64,000 nucleotides of DNA from Channallabes apus (GCA_030522415.1 CM060106.1:27057967-27121966), one strand, 5' to 3'. Positions 44,682 to 58,190 are shown, counted from the stretch's first letter. The notes: a model not told the origin generated them from the sequence alone. Program-made: numbers and translations.

Positions 44682-46203
44682 AACAGAAACAAAAGGTACG
44701 TACTGTAAAGCTAATTCCAAATAAAACAGAAAAGTAGTACTCGTCAGACTTAGACCTCAGAGGGCCATCCGTGATGTGTACTCGTACCTGCAGGCGGCTG
44801 TGTGGGACTCCTGCTGTGTGTCTACGATATATATATTACATGCTGTTAAAAGAATGTGATCAGTGTATGTTGGCACTATATGCTACCCAGCAGCTGTGAG
44901 AATGTAAGGGCTCCCTGGTGGGGATCAAGAGGGCATAAAAAGAGGTAGAAACACAACCCTTCATCATCACACCACTGAACACTGGTTTATTCCAGCTCTG
45001 GGGAAATCTGGGAGGAAAAAAGAAGCAGACAGAAATGGCATCAAATCTTGCTGCTTCTGTCAGCACTGGCCAGAAAACAAAATTAGTCATTGTGACGATG
45101 ACCTCTACAGCTATGGAAATTAGTTGGATAATCTTTTGAGGTTGAGGAAAAGTTTGTGAAAAATAAGGGGTGGACAGAGAAATCACAGCAGTTCATGAAG
45201 CCTGACAAGCATCGATGCTTCCAGGATGAATAGTCTGTGATTCAGTGCTATTTTAAGATACTTGTTTGAAAGGAACGCTTTGAGGCAGATGTGCGTGGAA
45301 CTGGTTTTGCATCCCACTTCTGCAGGAAGTTTGTCCAATCCTGCCCACTCATGCTATTTTAATATCTCAATATAAAAAAAAAAAAAAAAACTTTCCTTGT
45401 CTTATTTCCTAAGAAGGAATAAATGGCCTACTGTACGTGTCCCCTTCACTGATAAATTAATTCATTCAGGTGCTGTTTGTTTTGTATTAGGAAATAATAT
45501 TGCATAATAATAAAATATTTGTTCGTGTTTTGAACTTCTTATCAGTTCATATTAAGTTCACTGACGGCTTAACTTTCCAACATTTTTCTCCTTATGTTTT
45601 AAAAAGTGTGCGCACGCGGTCATATGGTGCAACATCCATGGTCACTGGCTAATTTTTTTTAAATGAACCAAAAAGCTGAGCGATGTCCTTCATGCACTCC
45701 TGAGCATGATGAACAAGAAATTACTTTTAAAATACATTAATTGATAATTATACAAAAGCCTTTCCTATAAACATTACACGCTATTATGTCTAGTATATCT
45801 TATCTGCCTTTTGCTTGATAATCCAAAACTTCATAATGCATCAGTAAGCACTTCTGTATTATTGGACCAGGTATACTGTATGTTCTCACCATCAAAGGTT
45901 TAGATGCAAACATCTGCATTCTCATGACATGATTATCCAAGTGCAAATACTGCAGAATCAAATTTATAATCTCAGTCTTGAAAATTTTAATGTAATTTTG
46001 TGTAGCCCTGGTAATCTAGCGCTCCACATTTGGGAGGTCATTGAATTTTTAAGACAAAAGGAAAACAATGCTACAGTACTTTGGAATAATACATTTTTAT
46101 ATTCCCTGTGGGGGGGAAAGAAGTATTTTGGGGACTTTTTCATCAGAACTTGATACGCTCCCATGAAGCCATGCAAAGCCACTTTTCTCATTTTTCCTTT
46201 AAT
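44682..46203. other. Unassigned non-coding DNA
   Basis: Short open frames lack known domains. A poly-A run of about 17 nt lies at 45375-45391. No transposon ends were found. Confidence 0.5.
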
Positions 46204-46350
<147 letters not shown>

Positions 46351-46555
46351 AGAGGACTCGTAGCCGCCTGTAATGCCAGTGCATTGGTGTAGCAGGTGAT
46401 TATATAATTAATACTTGTAATAATATAACACATTTTATACAGTACAGGTCAAAGGTTTGTGTGTTTTCTCTATTTTCATGGTCATTTACGTTGGTAGATT
46501 CTCACTAAAGGCATCAAAACCATGAATGGACACATGTGGAGTTATGTACTTAACA

Positions 46556-46757
46556 AAAACAAGGTCTCCACAGTCACCAGACCTGAACCCAATCGAGATG
46601 GTTTGGGGTGAGCTGGACTGCAGAGTGAAGGCAAAGGGGCCAACAAGTGCTGAACACCTCTGGGAACTCCTTCAAGACTGTTGGAAACCATTTCAGGTGA
46701 CGACCTCTTGAAGCTCATCAAGAGAACGCCGAGAGTGTGCAAAGCAGTAATCAGAGC
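46556..46757 (+). pseudogene. Tc1 transposase C-terminal fragment
   Basis: The frame reads [28 protein letters not shown] and then AEHLWELLQDCWKPF, which holds the last catalytic Glu and the C-terminal helices of a Tc1 transposase. The following KLIKRTPRVCKAVIRA block is one frame on, so an indel lies near 46700. Everything before SPDLNPIE is deleted. Confidence 0.82.
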
Positions 46758-47269
46758 AAGTTGTTAGTGGACCGCCCGTGTGACAATGAAATTAGCCTAC
46801 TAATAAGATTTAACATCCACAGTGTAGTTGTGGTGATGCGGTAGCGTAAATCGGCAGGCTCTGCTATCGATATGTGCTACGGTAGCATTTTTCGACAAGG
46901 CAGCAAAAATCGACAGAACACCGGCAAAAACCTTATAAAATACAAGTGAAACATTAAACGAATTTACCATCACAGTACTAAAATTACAGTAGAAATTTAG
47001 AATTTAAATTAAATATAGGCGTTTCTTAGTCCCATCGAATTTAAGCAAAGTAAATGTTAACACAGTGAGCCTTTCTATCGTCTGTATTTTATCGTCTGTA
47101 ACACTCACGTAGCCAGAAAACTCTGGGTCTGCATCAGAAAAAGTGGGTGAGCCAGAGGTGTTGTGATTAATGGGCAAAACCTATATAATAAAACTATATA
47201 AGATACATATATATATATCTTGTCCTTTATCTTATCCCCACCCCCGTTAAAACGGCGTATTCAGAGGGC

Positions 47270-47965
47270 TCGCCCGCGAGAGGTTGCGCGCGCGCGGTCC
47301 ACTACAAAAATATGTTAGTATATCATGACTGAAATAAAGCGGCTCACATCGGCGTGCATTTCGTACAGCTCCGCAAAGACATCGCTTATTTAACACGTAT
47401 AAATTTGTGTTTGTTATATTCCTGGGAAAGAGAAATCTCTTATAAATCTCACATATCGACGCGCGTTCATCTGACTTTAGCTCAAAACTCGGCAAAGTGA
47501 AAGAGCGCAAGCGCACGCTGCGGGTTCACGCGGACATTTTACATTCACTAAAAGGCTGATTCACAACCACATTTCGGCCATTCACACACATGCATTTGTA
47601 CACACTTTCACTTTTCCCCTTCTAATCTCCTCCTTGATCAAAATGCTCCCGATATGAGCCGACACGAGCAGAACTTTGTTTCAATCAAAATATTTCTCTA
47701 TCATAAAGAGAGGCGACATATACTTGCTGATTAAACACTACATTTTTTTAAAAAGTGAAAGCGCATGCGATGTGAGCAGCTTTAATTATTGATAATTAAA
47801 TAATTACTAAATGGTGGGCATAAAAAGCAAAAAGAACAATATTATTTTACTTTTGATTATTAATATCATGTTCTTGAATGATTATTTGAAACTGAAGCGC
47901 TCCGTGTTGATTCATGCCACGAGTCATTTTATCATACAAAGATTATTACCTTGTGCTCGGACCAG
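47270..47965 (+). repeat. Direct repeat A1 of an unassigned 700-bp unit
   Basis: This matches 48645-49745 once a LINE insertion there is removed. Shared blocks include gaaataaagcggctcacatcgg, acacgtataaatttgtgtttgtt, aatgctcccgatatgagccg and catgccacgagtcattttatc. It is followed by a short stretch (cagggctggactgggaccaa, near 47964) that resembles the end of another transposon. No coding function was recognised. Confidence 0.8.
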
Positions 47966-48644
47966 GGCTGGACTGGGACCAAAAAACGGCCCTGGCATTT
48001 TTGGCCATAGCGGCCCACCATGATTATTTAAACAATATGCTATATGAGGCATATGACACATCAAAGGATATACAGTATGCGCTCACTGTTTTGTTTCAAA
48101 CATTAAACCACAGTAAGCTGCATGGAAGCGAATAACCTTGGTAAAAAATTATCCTTAATTATTATTATTGTTATTATACAGTCTTTTATTACTCTCGTTA
48201 CAATACTCAGACTTGGAAGAGAAGGCCACAGTGACAAAATTCCCACCTTTATCGCCAAACAAAACCCTGCTTGAGATGTCTTTAGACAAGTGTTTAATAA
48301 AATGTACTTTTCATAAACACAAATAAGATACTTTAAGTCAATAATAGTAAGTGAGTGACCTCCAACCTAACAAGGACGAAGTTCTGCACAAAACTCATAG
48401 TCTACTTTCTAGGACCACTAAGCATCTGTGGATTCCAAATTTAACATTTTTACCGTTTTTTAATCCCTGGAATGTAAGAGATTGTAAGAGATTGTAAGAG
48501 CCTTGTATTGCTTTTAATCGCTCGAGACACAACCCATCATTTTTAATGCTACAGTATTTTACAAAGGGAAAATATAAATGGATTCATTCTATTTGGCTTA
48601 TTTATTTATTTATTTTTTATTTTTTTTATAAAATCTAAAATTAA

Positions 48645-49745
48645 AACATTGTAGAGTAATTAAAAACAGTGTAGCGTGATTAATAACATGCACAGCAAAA
48701 ATACAGTATGTTAGTATATGAAGACTGAAATAAAGCGGCTCACATCGGCGTGCGTTTCGCACAGCTCCACAACCACGGCGCTTATTTAACACGTATAAAT
48801 TTGTGTTTGTTGTATTTCAGGAAAGAGAAATCTCTTATAAATCTCTCATATCGACGAGCGCGTTCATCTGACTGTAGATTACACACGCAAACATTTTACA
48901 TTCACTAAAAGGCTTATTCACAACCACATTTCAGCCATTCGAACACATGCATTGTGCTGTGTTGTTGGTACACACTTTCACTTTTCATCTCCCCTTCGAT
49001 CAAAATGCTCCCGATATGAGCCGACACGAGCAGCTTTATTTCAATCAATCTTCATCTATCATAAAGAGAGGCGACATATTCTTGCTGATTAAACACTGCA
49101 TTTTGAATAAGTGAAAAGTGAAAGCGCGCGATGTGAGCAGCTTTAATTCTTCTTCTTTGTCTTTCGGCTGTTCCCTTTCAGGGGTCGCCACAGCGAATCA
49201 TCTGCCTCCATCTAACCCTATCCTCTGCATCCTCTTCTCTCACACCAACTAACTTCATGTCCTCTCTCACTGCATCCATAAATCTCCTCTTTGGTCTTCC
49301 TCTAGACCTCCTGCCTGGCAGTTCCAACCTCAGCATCCTTCTACCGATATATTCACCATCTCTCCTCTGAACATGTCCAAACCACCTCAATCTGGCCTCT
49401 CTGACTTTATCTCCAAAACATCTAACATGGGTTGTCCCTCTGATGAACTCATTCTTGAGCCTATCCATCCTTGTCACTCCCAAAGAGAACCTCAACATCT
49501 TCAGCTCTGCTACCTCCAACTCTGCCTCCTGTCTTTTCTTCAGTGCCACTGTCTCTAAGCCTAAATATGTTGGACATAAACAGCAAAAAGCACCATAAGT
49601 ATTCTTTTTTTGATTATTACTTTCATGTTCTTTTGCTGTTTGCGCTCAGCGTGAATGATTATTTGGAACTGAAGCGCTTCGTGATTCATGCCACGAGTCA
49701 TTTTATCATACAAAGATTATTTATTACGTTGAGCTTCTGCAGATT
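48645..49745 (+). repeat. Direct repeat A2, interrupted by a LINE tail
   Basis: This is the second copy of the 700-bp unit, in the same orientation and about 15-20 percent diverged by eye. A LINE 3' end sits after gcagctttaatt. Copy A1 shows the site without the LINE. Confidence 0.8.
49148..49560 (-). mobile_element. 5'-truncated LINE 3' end
   Basis: On the minus strand a 123-codon frame ends RVRWRQMIRCGDP and is followed by an A-rich (AAGA)-type tail at 49148. It includes RWFGHVQRRDGEYIGRRML and GRRSRGRPKRRFMDAVREDMK, a C-terminal part after the reverse transcriptase domain that is common in fish non-LTR elements. The 5' end is cut off, as is usual for LINE insertions. The clade is not assigned. 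Confidence 0.82.
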
Positions 49746-49939
49746 CCAAAATTGACATAAATTGACGTTAAAAATAAAAATGTTTTTACAAGCACCTGAG
49801 CTGTTGTTTTCTTTAATAATAACAATAGACAGATAGAAACAGAGTCTGTCTAAACAAAAGTAATTGCTAAATAATAAATTGTTAAAAAAAACACATTGAA
49901 TGAGTGAAGGTGTGTCCAAACATTTGGCCTGTACTGTAT

Positions 49940-50427
49940 ACAACATTAATAATAATAATAATAATGTTATATTTATTATTATACACCAGGCTTGATCCCA
50001 TTGATCCCATTTCTAGGTTTGATTTCTACGATTCAAAGACTAATAACTATCAGTTTTCTGACTTTAACAATCATCGGTCAGTACAAAAATGTACAAATTT
50101 AGCTGAAATTGGATTGATTCTCATCACAGTGTTCGACCTGTGTATACGCTTAGCACTGTGCACTTCTGATGACAGTCATTCTGCAGCTGAAGCGACACAG
50201 TTCCTATTAGCTTTTAGTAAAAACATAACAGCTGAAGCCTCCACAGGAAAATACTAAACAAATTCCATAGTCTGAGATATTAAATTATCGTGCTGTTTGT
50301 GTATGACTTTCCTCAGGGATCTGATTCATTTGGAGTGACGTTTGTTGCTTGGCAAAGCTAAACTGCCTAAATCACTTTAAACAAGCAGGATGTGATAGCA
50401 TGCCAGAGATGCACACATACTCTACTG

Positions 50428-50464
<37 letters not shown>

Positions 50465-51351
50465 CTGACTGCTTGAATACGGCACACCTCGCACACCTCC
50501 GTTATACCCTGGATTCATGGATTTTTTTTTCCCAGCACAGATTGGGAAAAGAAATTGATTTTTTTTTATGCATGTAATAACATGCAGCAAACTTGTTCTC
50601 TTCTCTCGACACTGAATCTGTGCTTTGCTATAAAAACACTGAGGATTAGTATCCTGAGCCTATCATTACTGCAGGAAGCGTATCATCAGTTTATGCTCAG
50701 CTATTCACCGTTTCAGGTGAGTTAATAACCAAATCTGTGTATTTCCTGTCATTTGTGAGCCTGTTAAAAAAAAAAAAAAAAAAAAAAAGCACAGAATCCA
50801 GGCTAAAGCATGTAGAACATGTTGACTCAAATGTCAAATCTGTCTATCAAAGCAAAGCTGGAAAACAGGTGGATTAGAGAAAAACGGGAAGGGATGAGCG
50901 ACACCCTGGCTGCCATCCTGGTTACTCTATCTGTGTAAAGCAGATAAATGGTAAGTATATGAAGAGAGATTAGGTGGGGAGAGTTTAAAAATAGTATGAA
51001 GCTAGATGCCAATTCTATCTGACTTAACTGATTTCTGAATGGCATCACCCTGCCAGTTATGGCGGCACAAGCTAACTGACTAACAGATTCTTGTGCTTTC
51101 CAGCCGCTAATCCGCTTTGGTGTGCAATCAATCATGAACCTGGCAGAAAGCAAGACTGAGAACGAAAAATGTAGTCAGTCTAGCTCAACTCAGGAGAGGT
51201 TTCTGGGACATTTTAGTTTAGATGCTCCCACACATCTGAGTAGGCAGTAATTAAACTGCACCTGTTATGTAAAATTCACTTTTTAGTCATTTTAGACATT
51301 CAGATGGGTCTCCAGTATATTTGTGCCAAAAAAATGTGATAAGAAAAAATA
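49940..51351. other. Unassigned DNA with (CA)n and poly-A tracts
   Basis: An (AAT)n tract lies at about 49947-49966, (CA)n at 50433-50462 and a poly-A run at 50766-50787. The 117-codon frame at 49904-50257 has no domain I recognise. Confidence 0.5.
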
Positions 51352-51353
51352 TA

Positions 51354-51876
51354 CAGTGGTGTGAAAAACTATTTGCCCCCCTCCTGATTTCTTATTCTTT
51401 TGCATGTTTGTCACACAAAATGTTTCTGATCATCAAACACATTTAACTATTAGTCAAAGATAACTCAAGTAAACACAAAATGCAGTTTTTAAATGAGGGG
51501 TTTTATTATTTAAAAAAAAATCCAAACCTACATGGCCCTGTGTGAAAAAGTAATTGCCCCCTGAACCTAATAACTGGTTGGGCCACCCTTAGCAGCAATA
51601 ACTGCAATCAAGCGTTTGCGATAACTTGCAACGAGTCTTTTACAGCGCTCTGGAGGAATTTTGGCCCACTCATCTTTGCAGAATTGTTGTAATTCAGCTT
51701 TATTTGAGGGTTTTCTAGCATGAACCGCCTTTTTAAGGTCATGCCACAACATCTCAATAGGATTCAGGTCAGGACTTTGACTAGGCCACTCCAAAGTCTT
51801 CATTTTGTTTTTCTTCAGCCATTCAGAGGTGGATTTGCTGGTGTGTTTTGGGTCATTGTCCTGCTGCAGCACCCAA
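51354..51876 (-). pseudogene. Tc1 element 3' half with transposase C-terminus (copy C, truncated)
   Basis: It starts cagtggtgtgaaaaact after TA and is closely similar to copies A and B. The transposase part reads [17 protein letters not shown] through the DLNPIE Glu to AAKGGPTSY at 51567. Homology stops at cagcacccaa (about 51876), and a different repeat continues. The first catalytic Asp and the N-terminal domain are missing. Confidence 0.87.
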
Positions 51877-52168
51877 ACTGGTCTCCTCGGTCCCCAGACG
51901 TCTGTTGAGTGTTGTAAGAAGAAGGGGAGATGCCACACAGTGGTGAAAATGGCCTCGTCCCAACTTTTTTGGGATTTGTTGACACCATGACATTTTGATT
52001 CACCATATTTTTCCCTTAAAATGATACATTTTCTCGGATTAAACTTTTGATCTGTCATCTATGTTCTATTCTGAATAAAATATTGACATTTGCCATCTCC
52101 ACATCATTGCATTCAGTTTTTATTCACAATTTGTTTATTGTCCCAACTTTTTTGGAATCCGGTTTGTA
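51877..52168. repeat. Interspersed repeat (cccaacttttttggaatccgg end), fused to the Tc1 fragment
   Basis: The region from tcccaacttttttgggattt to cggtttgta is nearly identical to 26028-26243. It also carries the ggtccccagacgtctgttgag and ccacacagtggtgaaaatggcc blocks not kept in the other copy. Family not assigned. Confidence 0.7.
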
Positions 52169-52258
52169 TATTGTGACTTCATATAAGGAGAGCCCCTCCC
52201 CTAGCATGTTTCTCAACTCTGGTATTTTCTGGTGTGCACAGCAGCAACTCATTTACAT

Positions 52259-52784
52259 TAGTGATGGTTCGTTCATGAACGATTTATTATTTTTGAACAA
52301 ATCTTTAACGTGACTCAGAAGAACGAGTAGTCTCCGAGAGTGATTCGTTAATTTTCTACTGTGCACACTGCATGTGCAAATCATCGCAAAACCTCCGTAG
52401 GTTATGTACAGGAAACAGAATTGAGCGATTCTTTCTCAATGACTCTTCTACTCCGAGTCGTTTGTTCTTTTGTCACATGACTACCATAGACGCAGTGCAA
52501 TAGATTCAAAAGAATGAACGACTCGGACCAGAAGATATGAGAGGGGAGCTACCCATTCTGGTTATCATGATATGTCCTTAGCTGCTTTGTAATATTTTCA
52601 TTACTGGAACTATAGACAAAATTTGTGCATATAGACGTGTTGGTGTCTGTTTATTGAAAATGTAAAAAATTATTTTATTTCTGAACAAAAGAACGAAATG
52701 AACTAAATAACTCAATAAAAGATTTGTTAATTTTGATGATTCAAAGAACCGAGAGTTTGAAATGATTCAAAATTCCCATCATTA
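52259..52784 (-). mobile_element. hAT-like element (tagtgatgg family), complete copy 3
   Basis: The 526-bp unit begins tagtgatgg and ends cccatcatta. A perfect 8-bp duplication, atttacat, flanks it (52251-52258, 52785-52792). This fixes the hAT-type duplication of the family. Sub-terminal cgttcatgaacg and gaacgaa(t/c) motifs recur in both halves. It is non-coding. Confidence 0.88.
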
Positions 52785-52792
52785 ATTTACAT

Positions 52793-53503
52793 TCACACTG
52801 AAATGGAGCATTTGCAGGAGGAGTGAAATAAAGGGACTTTGAAGTATAAAAAAATGCCTTATTTGGTATTTTAGCTAAATTAACACACAAATACACATTT
52901 TGAGAACCTCTGAAATCTGCGTTAATTTGTTAAAGAAACAACAACGTTTACAGATTAACAGCATGGATTATAAATGCAAAATACAAGATAATTTGGCTGA
53001 TATTTATTTATACAACCAAACATAATCCAGTATGCATGACTTCCTCTATATCACCATCTACCTTTTAGAGGAAAAAAAGTGAACTGGAGTTTACCAATCT
53101 GGAGTGTACAATGCAGCAGGTATTGTACCAATTACCCAAGCTGCACTGCAATGACCAAACGCAGCTTGGAGGAGGACGAATGTAATAAGCCAGGGTTTTA
53201 TTTTAAATTTGACAAGTGATGGACAGATCTCATATACTCTTGGTGTAGTCACCAAATAGGTTGTGCAGGTTTAAATTCAAAACTCAGCCAGGTGGAAAGA
53301 CCAGCTGACATTTCTTGCGGCTTTGATTCTTTTCGGATTTCTTGTTATTTTCCAAGCTAATAATTACATTCCAATGCCATTTTTTTCTTTTACAGTTTTA
53401 AGACTGCAAGTGAGGAGAAATCTTCCAATCCCTTATTTCTCCACTCTTTTTCTCTTAGAAAGAAGCCAGATTCTATGAATATGCAAACTGATATCACCAC
53501 CAA

Positions 53504-53536
<33 letters not shown>

Positions 53537-55285
53537 ACCCCCCTTGTCCTGGCAACATAGAGCAATATTGAAAATTGGTACATGATTGTTTGTTGTATTT
53601 TATGATGCAACAACACTCCAAGTTTAACACACTTTTCTACTGCCATTACTCTTCTCTATTAGTTTGTGCCCATAGGGTCTAGTATGTAGGAACTTTGTGT
53701 GCAGCAGGAGAACAGTGCCGCCTGTGGTTACTCAAATAACAACGCTTCACAAACATGGTGAGCAGAAAAGCATCTCAGAATCTATAGTTCATGAAAACTT
53801 GATTCATGCAAAGGATTGGCTACAAGAGCAGAAAACCTTAAAAAGATGCACTTTTGTCTGAGCATAGATACTTTACTATATAGAATCGTTATACTATTTT
53901 TTTAATCCGACTATAAGTTTTTGTGTCTAGTTTTCTGGGCTGTCAGAGCACTGACTGTGGCGATGAAGCAGTGATCTATTAGCAATGGTGGATGGAGTAA
54001 TTAGTTCCAGTCATGTGGGAAAAGTCATTATTAAAAATCCTCCTCTTTCCATTAGTGTGTAAAATCCTCCAGTGGCAACACATTTTTAAAAAATTAGCCC
54101 AGTTACACATAAAAACTGCAGACATGGCAACTCTTAATAAGCGGGTTATATATAACTGCACAGACATTCTGCATTAGACTCTCTTTTATCATTTAAAATG
54201 ACAGTGTATACAGAACATGTATCGAACCTCATCCCGATTCTCATCTAACATAGCTGGGTCTGCTCTATCAAACTCAATTATTAGTAATTACTGTATGCAC
54301 AGAAACATTATTATTAATATTATGCAATATTATATTCATATTAATATTATGAATTAATATTATGTAACAGGTACTGTATAATTAAAAGTCTCATGACAGC
54401 ATGAGAATAGTCTGCTTTTAAAATATGTATTATCATCCACATATTCAGAAAATCTTATGCTAATCTCTTACTGTGTCAAAGGTGTTTTCATTTCATCAAA
54501 CGAAGATGCAATTCCTTTTCCATTTTTGCTCAGCTTGCAAAGAGACAATTTACTGTAAGAGTAAAAATCATACAGTAGCAAGTTTCTAGATGCTTAGGTA
54601 GCAATTCTAAAGTGTTGATTATACCTCACTTTCTAGCATGCTTACCATGAGAAATATGAATGATTGTCATGTAATGAAAAGAATTTTATAAGATATGTAT
54701 ATATTTATCACTGGCATCTTATTGCACTGTCAAATAATTCAGAAGAAGAGACTTTATTAGGTAACACACAGGACCTGATGATAGCACCACTGCAGTCTTT
54801 GTCTCGAACCTGCTGCTGTGTCTGAATTTCTTTCCTGTTCTCTACAGTATATTGCGCACTATTTGGGGTGCAGCTTTAATTCTCAGAGGACAAATTAGGT
54901 TTATTAGTTATATTGTGTCTGGTGTGCCATCCAAGATGTATTTCCACTTTCAGAGGCTCAACCTTGACCCTGATCAGGATAAAACATTTACTGAAAGTGG
55001 GTGTGAAAGAAAGAGGTGTCTTTACCCTACCTATTTAGGGAGCAGTTAAAGTAAGATAGATACAATCTCATTTATATTTTTACGTTTATATATCTAGACT
55101 GGTGCATATATCTCATTATGTCTACATAACATACCTCTGTGATTCCATAGCAATTGTAAATAGATTGAAGAATAATTTGCAACGGTTTAATAGCAGACAT
55201 AACTGAAAGAAACACGGAAACACTGGAGCAAACACCAAAGCGTCCTGCACACAACGCGTGGACATTTTTTTTGTACACACCTTCT
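52793..55285. other. Unassigned DNA with a (CA)n tract
   Basis: A (CA)n run lies at 53504-53535. Short open frames carry no recognisable domain. No transposon ends were found. Confidence 0.5.
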
Positions 55286-56246
55286 ACAGTAATTTCAGGG
55301 TCTTTCCTGATTTTTTTTTCTTTCTACACTATAAAAAACTGCTGAAACCATTAAAAATATGCAATAATCTCCTTTAAACAGTTGATATTAAGTAGGGCTG
55401 CACGATATTAGGAAAATATGCGATATGCGATATTGTTGTTGAATATTGCGATAACGATATTTCTTGCGATATAACATTTCCCTAGAGAAATGCATTTTTT
55501 ATTATTATTATTGCCTATTTTTTTAATTATTTATGTATATGTAATGATCATACTAAAATAAACAGGTAATAGATATTCGTCTGATGTAATTAAATCTAAT
55601 TCCGGCTAAAAAGAAACTATATGTCAAGGAAGTTGCAAATATTTAGACTTCAAAACACTATGAATGACTTAAAACCCTCAACAGATATTCTGACTTCTGG
55701 TTTGCTGTTACTATAAACCTGCCAACACAATATGAATTACTTTCAAACATTACTTTATATTTACAAGTAACCATACACTCATCAATAGTGTCTTAAAACA
55801 AGAGCATCTTTTAAACTAAATATTCTCTTTGGCTTTCCTGTGTTTTTTTTTTTTTTTAAATAAAAATAAATATTATTAAACAAAAATTTTATAAAAAATA
55901 CTATTTGTCTCACACACACACGCGAACCCGGAAGTATAAGAGGAGTATTGCATTATAACAAACCATTGCATAGAGCTTAGTCACTGTGTTCGCGCATGTC
56001 GGTTCAGATTGTTTACTTTCTGATTCGAGTGTGTGTTTATAGGACGCGGGTTAAATGTGTGTTTTTCCCTTGCTCCCCTTCTGTGAGAGTCCTTAAACTA
56101 ATTCGCGTGGTTATCCTGCCTATACTCGCTTGCTTCCGCGTTTGGGTTTACCGTCCACGCTACAAAGGGCTAACGGCTAATCGCTAAGTCTTCTGATCAT
56201 GCAGGGTTAGTTCGCGACAGAATGAAGTATAAAGATATAAATTATA

Positions 56247-57867
56247 CAGTGGTGTGAAAAACTATTTGCCCCCTTCCTGATTTCTTATTCTTTTGCATGT
56301 TTGTCACACAAAATGTTTCTGCTCATCAAACACATTTAACTATTAGTCAAAGATAACACAAGTAAACACAAAATGCAGTTTTTAAATGAGGGGTTTTATT
56401 ATTTAGGGAGAAAAAAAATCCAAACCTACATGGCCCTGTGTGAAAAAGTAATTGCCCCCTGAACCTAATAACTGGTTGGGCCACCCTTAGCAGCAATAAC
56501 TGCAATCAAGCGTTTGCGATAACTTGCAACGAGTCTTTTACAGCGCTCTGGAGGAATTTTGACCCACTCATCTTTGCAGAATTGTTGTAATTCAGCTTTA
56601 TTTGAGGGTTTTCTAGCATGAACCGCCTTTTTAAGGTCATGCCACAACATCTCAATAGGATTCAGGTCAGGACTTTGACTAGGCCACTCCAAAGTCTTCA
56701 TTTTGTTTTTCTTCAGCCATTCAGAGGTGGATTTGCTGGTGTGTATTGGGTCATTGTCCTGCTGCAGCACCCAAGATCGCTTCAGCTTGAGTTGACGAAT
56801 AGATGGCCGGACATTCTTCTTCAGGATTTTTTGGTAGACAGTAGAATTCATGGTTCCATCTATCACAGCAAGCCTTCCAGGTCCTGAAGCAGAAAAACAA
56901 CCCCAGACTATCACACTACCACCACCATATTTTACTGTTGGTATGATGTTTTTTTTCTGAAATGCTGTGTTACTTTAACGCCAGATGTAACGGGACACGC
57001 ACCTTCCAAAAAGTTAAACTTTTGTCTCGTCGGTCCACAAGGTATTTTCCCAAAAGTCTTGGCAATCATTGAGATGTTTTTTAGCAACGTTGAGACGAGC
57101 CTTAATGTTCTTTTTGCTTAAAAGTGGTTTGCGCCTTGGAAATCTGCCAAGCAGGCCGTTTTTGCCCAGTCTCTTTCTTATGGTGGAGTCGTGAACACTG
57201 ACCTTAATTGAGGCAAGTGAGGCCTGCAGTTCTTTAGATGTTGTCCTGGGGTCTTTTGTGGCCTCTCGGATGAGTTGTCTCTGCGCTCTTGGGGTAATTT
57301 TGGTCAGCCGGCCACTCCTGGGAAGGTTCACCACTGTTCCATGTTTTTGCCATTTGTGGATAATGGCTCTCACTGTGGTTTCGCTGGAGTCCCAAAGCTT
57401 TAGAAATGGCTTCATAACCTTTACCAGACTGATAGATCTCAATTACTTTTGTTCTCATTTGTTCCTGAATTTCTTTGGATCTTGGCATGATGTCTAGCTT
57501 TTGAGGTGCTTTTGGTCTACTTCTCTGTGTCAGGTAGCTCCTATTTAAGTGATTTCTTGATTGAAACAGGTGTGGCAGTAATCAGGCCTGGGGGTGACTA
57601 CAGAAATTGAACTCAGATGTGACAAACCTCAGTTAAGTTATTTTTTAACAAGGGGGGCAATCACTTTTTCACACAGGGCCATGTAGATTTGGAGTTTTTA
57701 TTCTCCCTTAATAACATAAACCTTCATTTAAAAACTGCATTTTGTGTTCAATTATGTTATCTTTGACTAATAGTTAACGGTTTTTGATGAGCAGAAACAT
57801 TTAAGTGTGACAAACATGCAAAAGAATAAGAAATCAGGAAGGGGGCAAATAGTTTTTCACACCACTG
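56247..57867 (-). mobile_element. Tc1 element, full length (1621 bp), copy B, innermost level of the nest
   Basis: The ends match copy A and lie between TA dinucleotides (56245-56246, 57868-57869). The inverted repeats are about 210 bp with the IR/DR motifs. The insertion point is a TATA inside the hAT-like element. Confidence 0.93.
56465..57488 (-). pseudogene. Tc1 transposase, broken (copy B)
   Basis: The N-terminal frame (57488 downward) is shifted after ISKALGLQR by one extra base, where the first helix-turn-helix domain ends. The correct frame continues at 57442-57014 up to DETKV, where the same TAA stop as in copy A follows. A further TAA occurs in the YIWR segment (cgttaaagt instead of cgtaaaagt). 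The C-terminal frame (56914-56465) keeps LQQDNDPIHT and DLNPIE. It is inactive. Confidence 0.92.
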
Positions 57868-58190
57868 TATATGCCATTATATCGCATGCCATTATCGCAA
57901 TAACGATATTTTTTCGATATATCGTGCAGCCCTAATATTAAGATGTATCTGCTACTTACTGTATGCTCTGTAAAGCCTTCATAATGGCTCTACTCTGAGG
58001 TGCTGTTTGTTAATTTGTGATTTCTGAGGCTGGTAACTATGAATGAACTTCTCCTCTGCACCAGAGATAACTTTTGGTCTTGCTTTTCTGGGATGATCTT
58101 CAGGAGAGTTTCATCGTGGCGCTTGAATACCATTTGACCATATTGTCAGAACAGTCTGAGACATCTTTGTGCCTTAAAATAACAACTGAC

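Larger units (their letters stand above)
46440..49936 (+). mobile_element. Tc1-like element with internal deletion, split by a 3-kb insert
   Basis: The left end cagtacaggtcaaaggtttg and the right end caaacatttggcctgtactg are inverted repeats, each next to TA. The left flank continues with tagattctcactaaaggcatcaaaacc, as in common fish Tc1 elements, then jumps to the transposase C-terminus. From about 46757 to 49800 foreign sequence separates the two parts. Confidence 0.78.
55393..57934 (+). mobile_element. hAT-like element (tagggctgcacgatat family), complete, second level of the nest
   Basis: The ends tagggctgcacgatat and atatcgtgcagcccta are perfect inverted repeats. A perfect 8-bp duplication, atattaag, flanks it (55385-55392, 57935-57942). 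Without the Tc1 inside, it is about 920 bp. It is the full-length relative of the copy split by the Ty3 element at 15.3-22.0 kb. It is non-coding. Confidence 0.92.
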
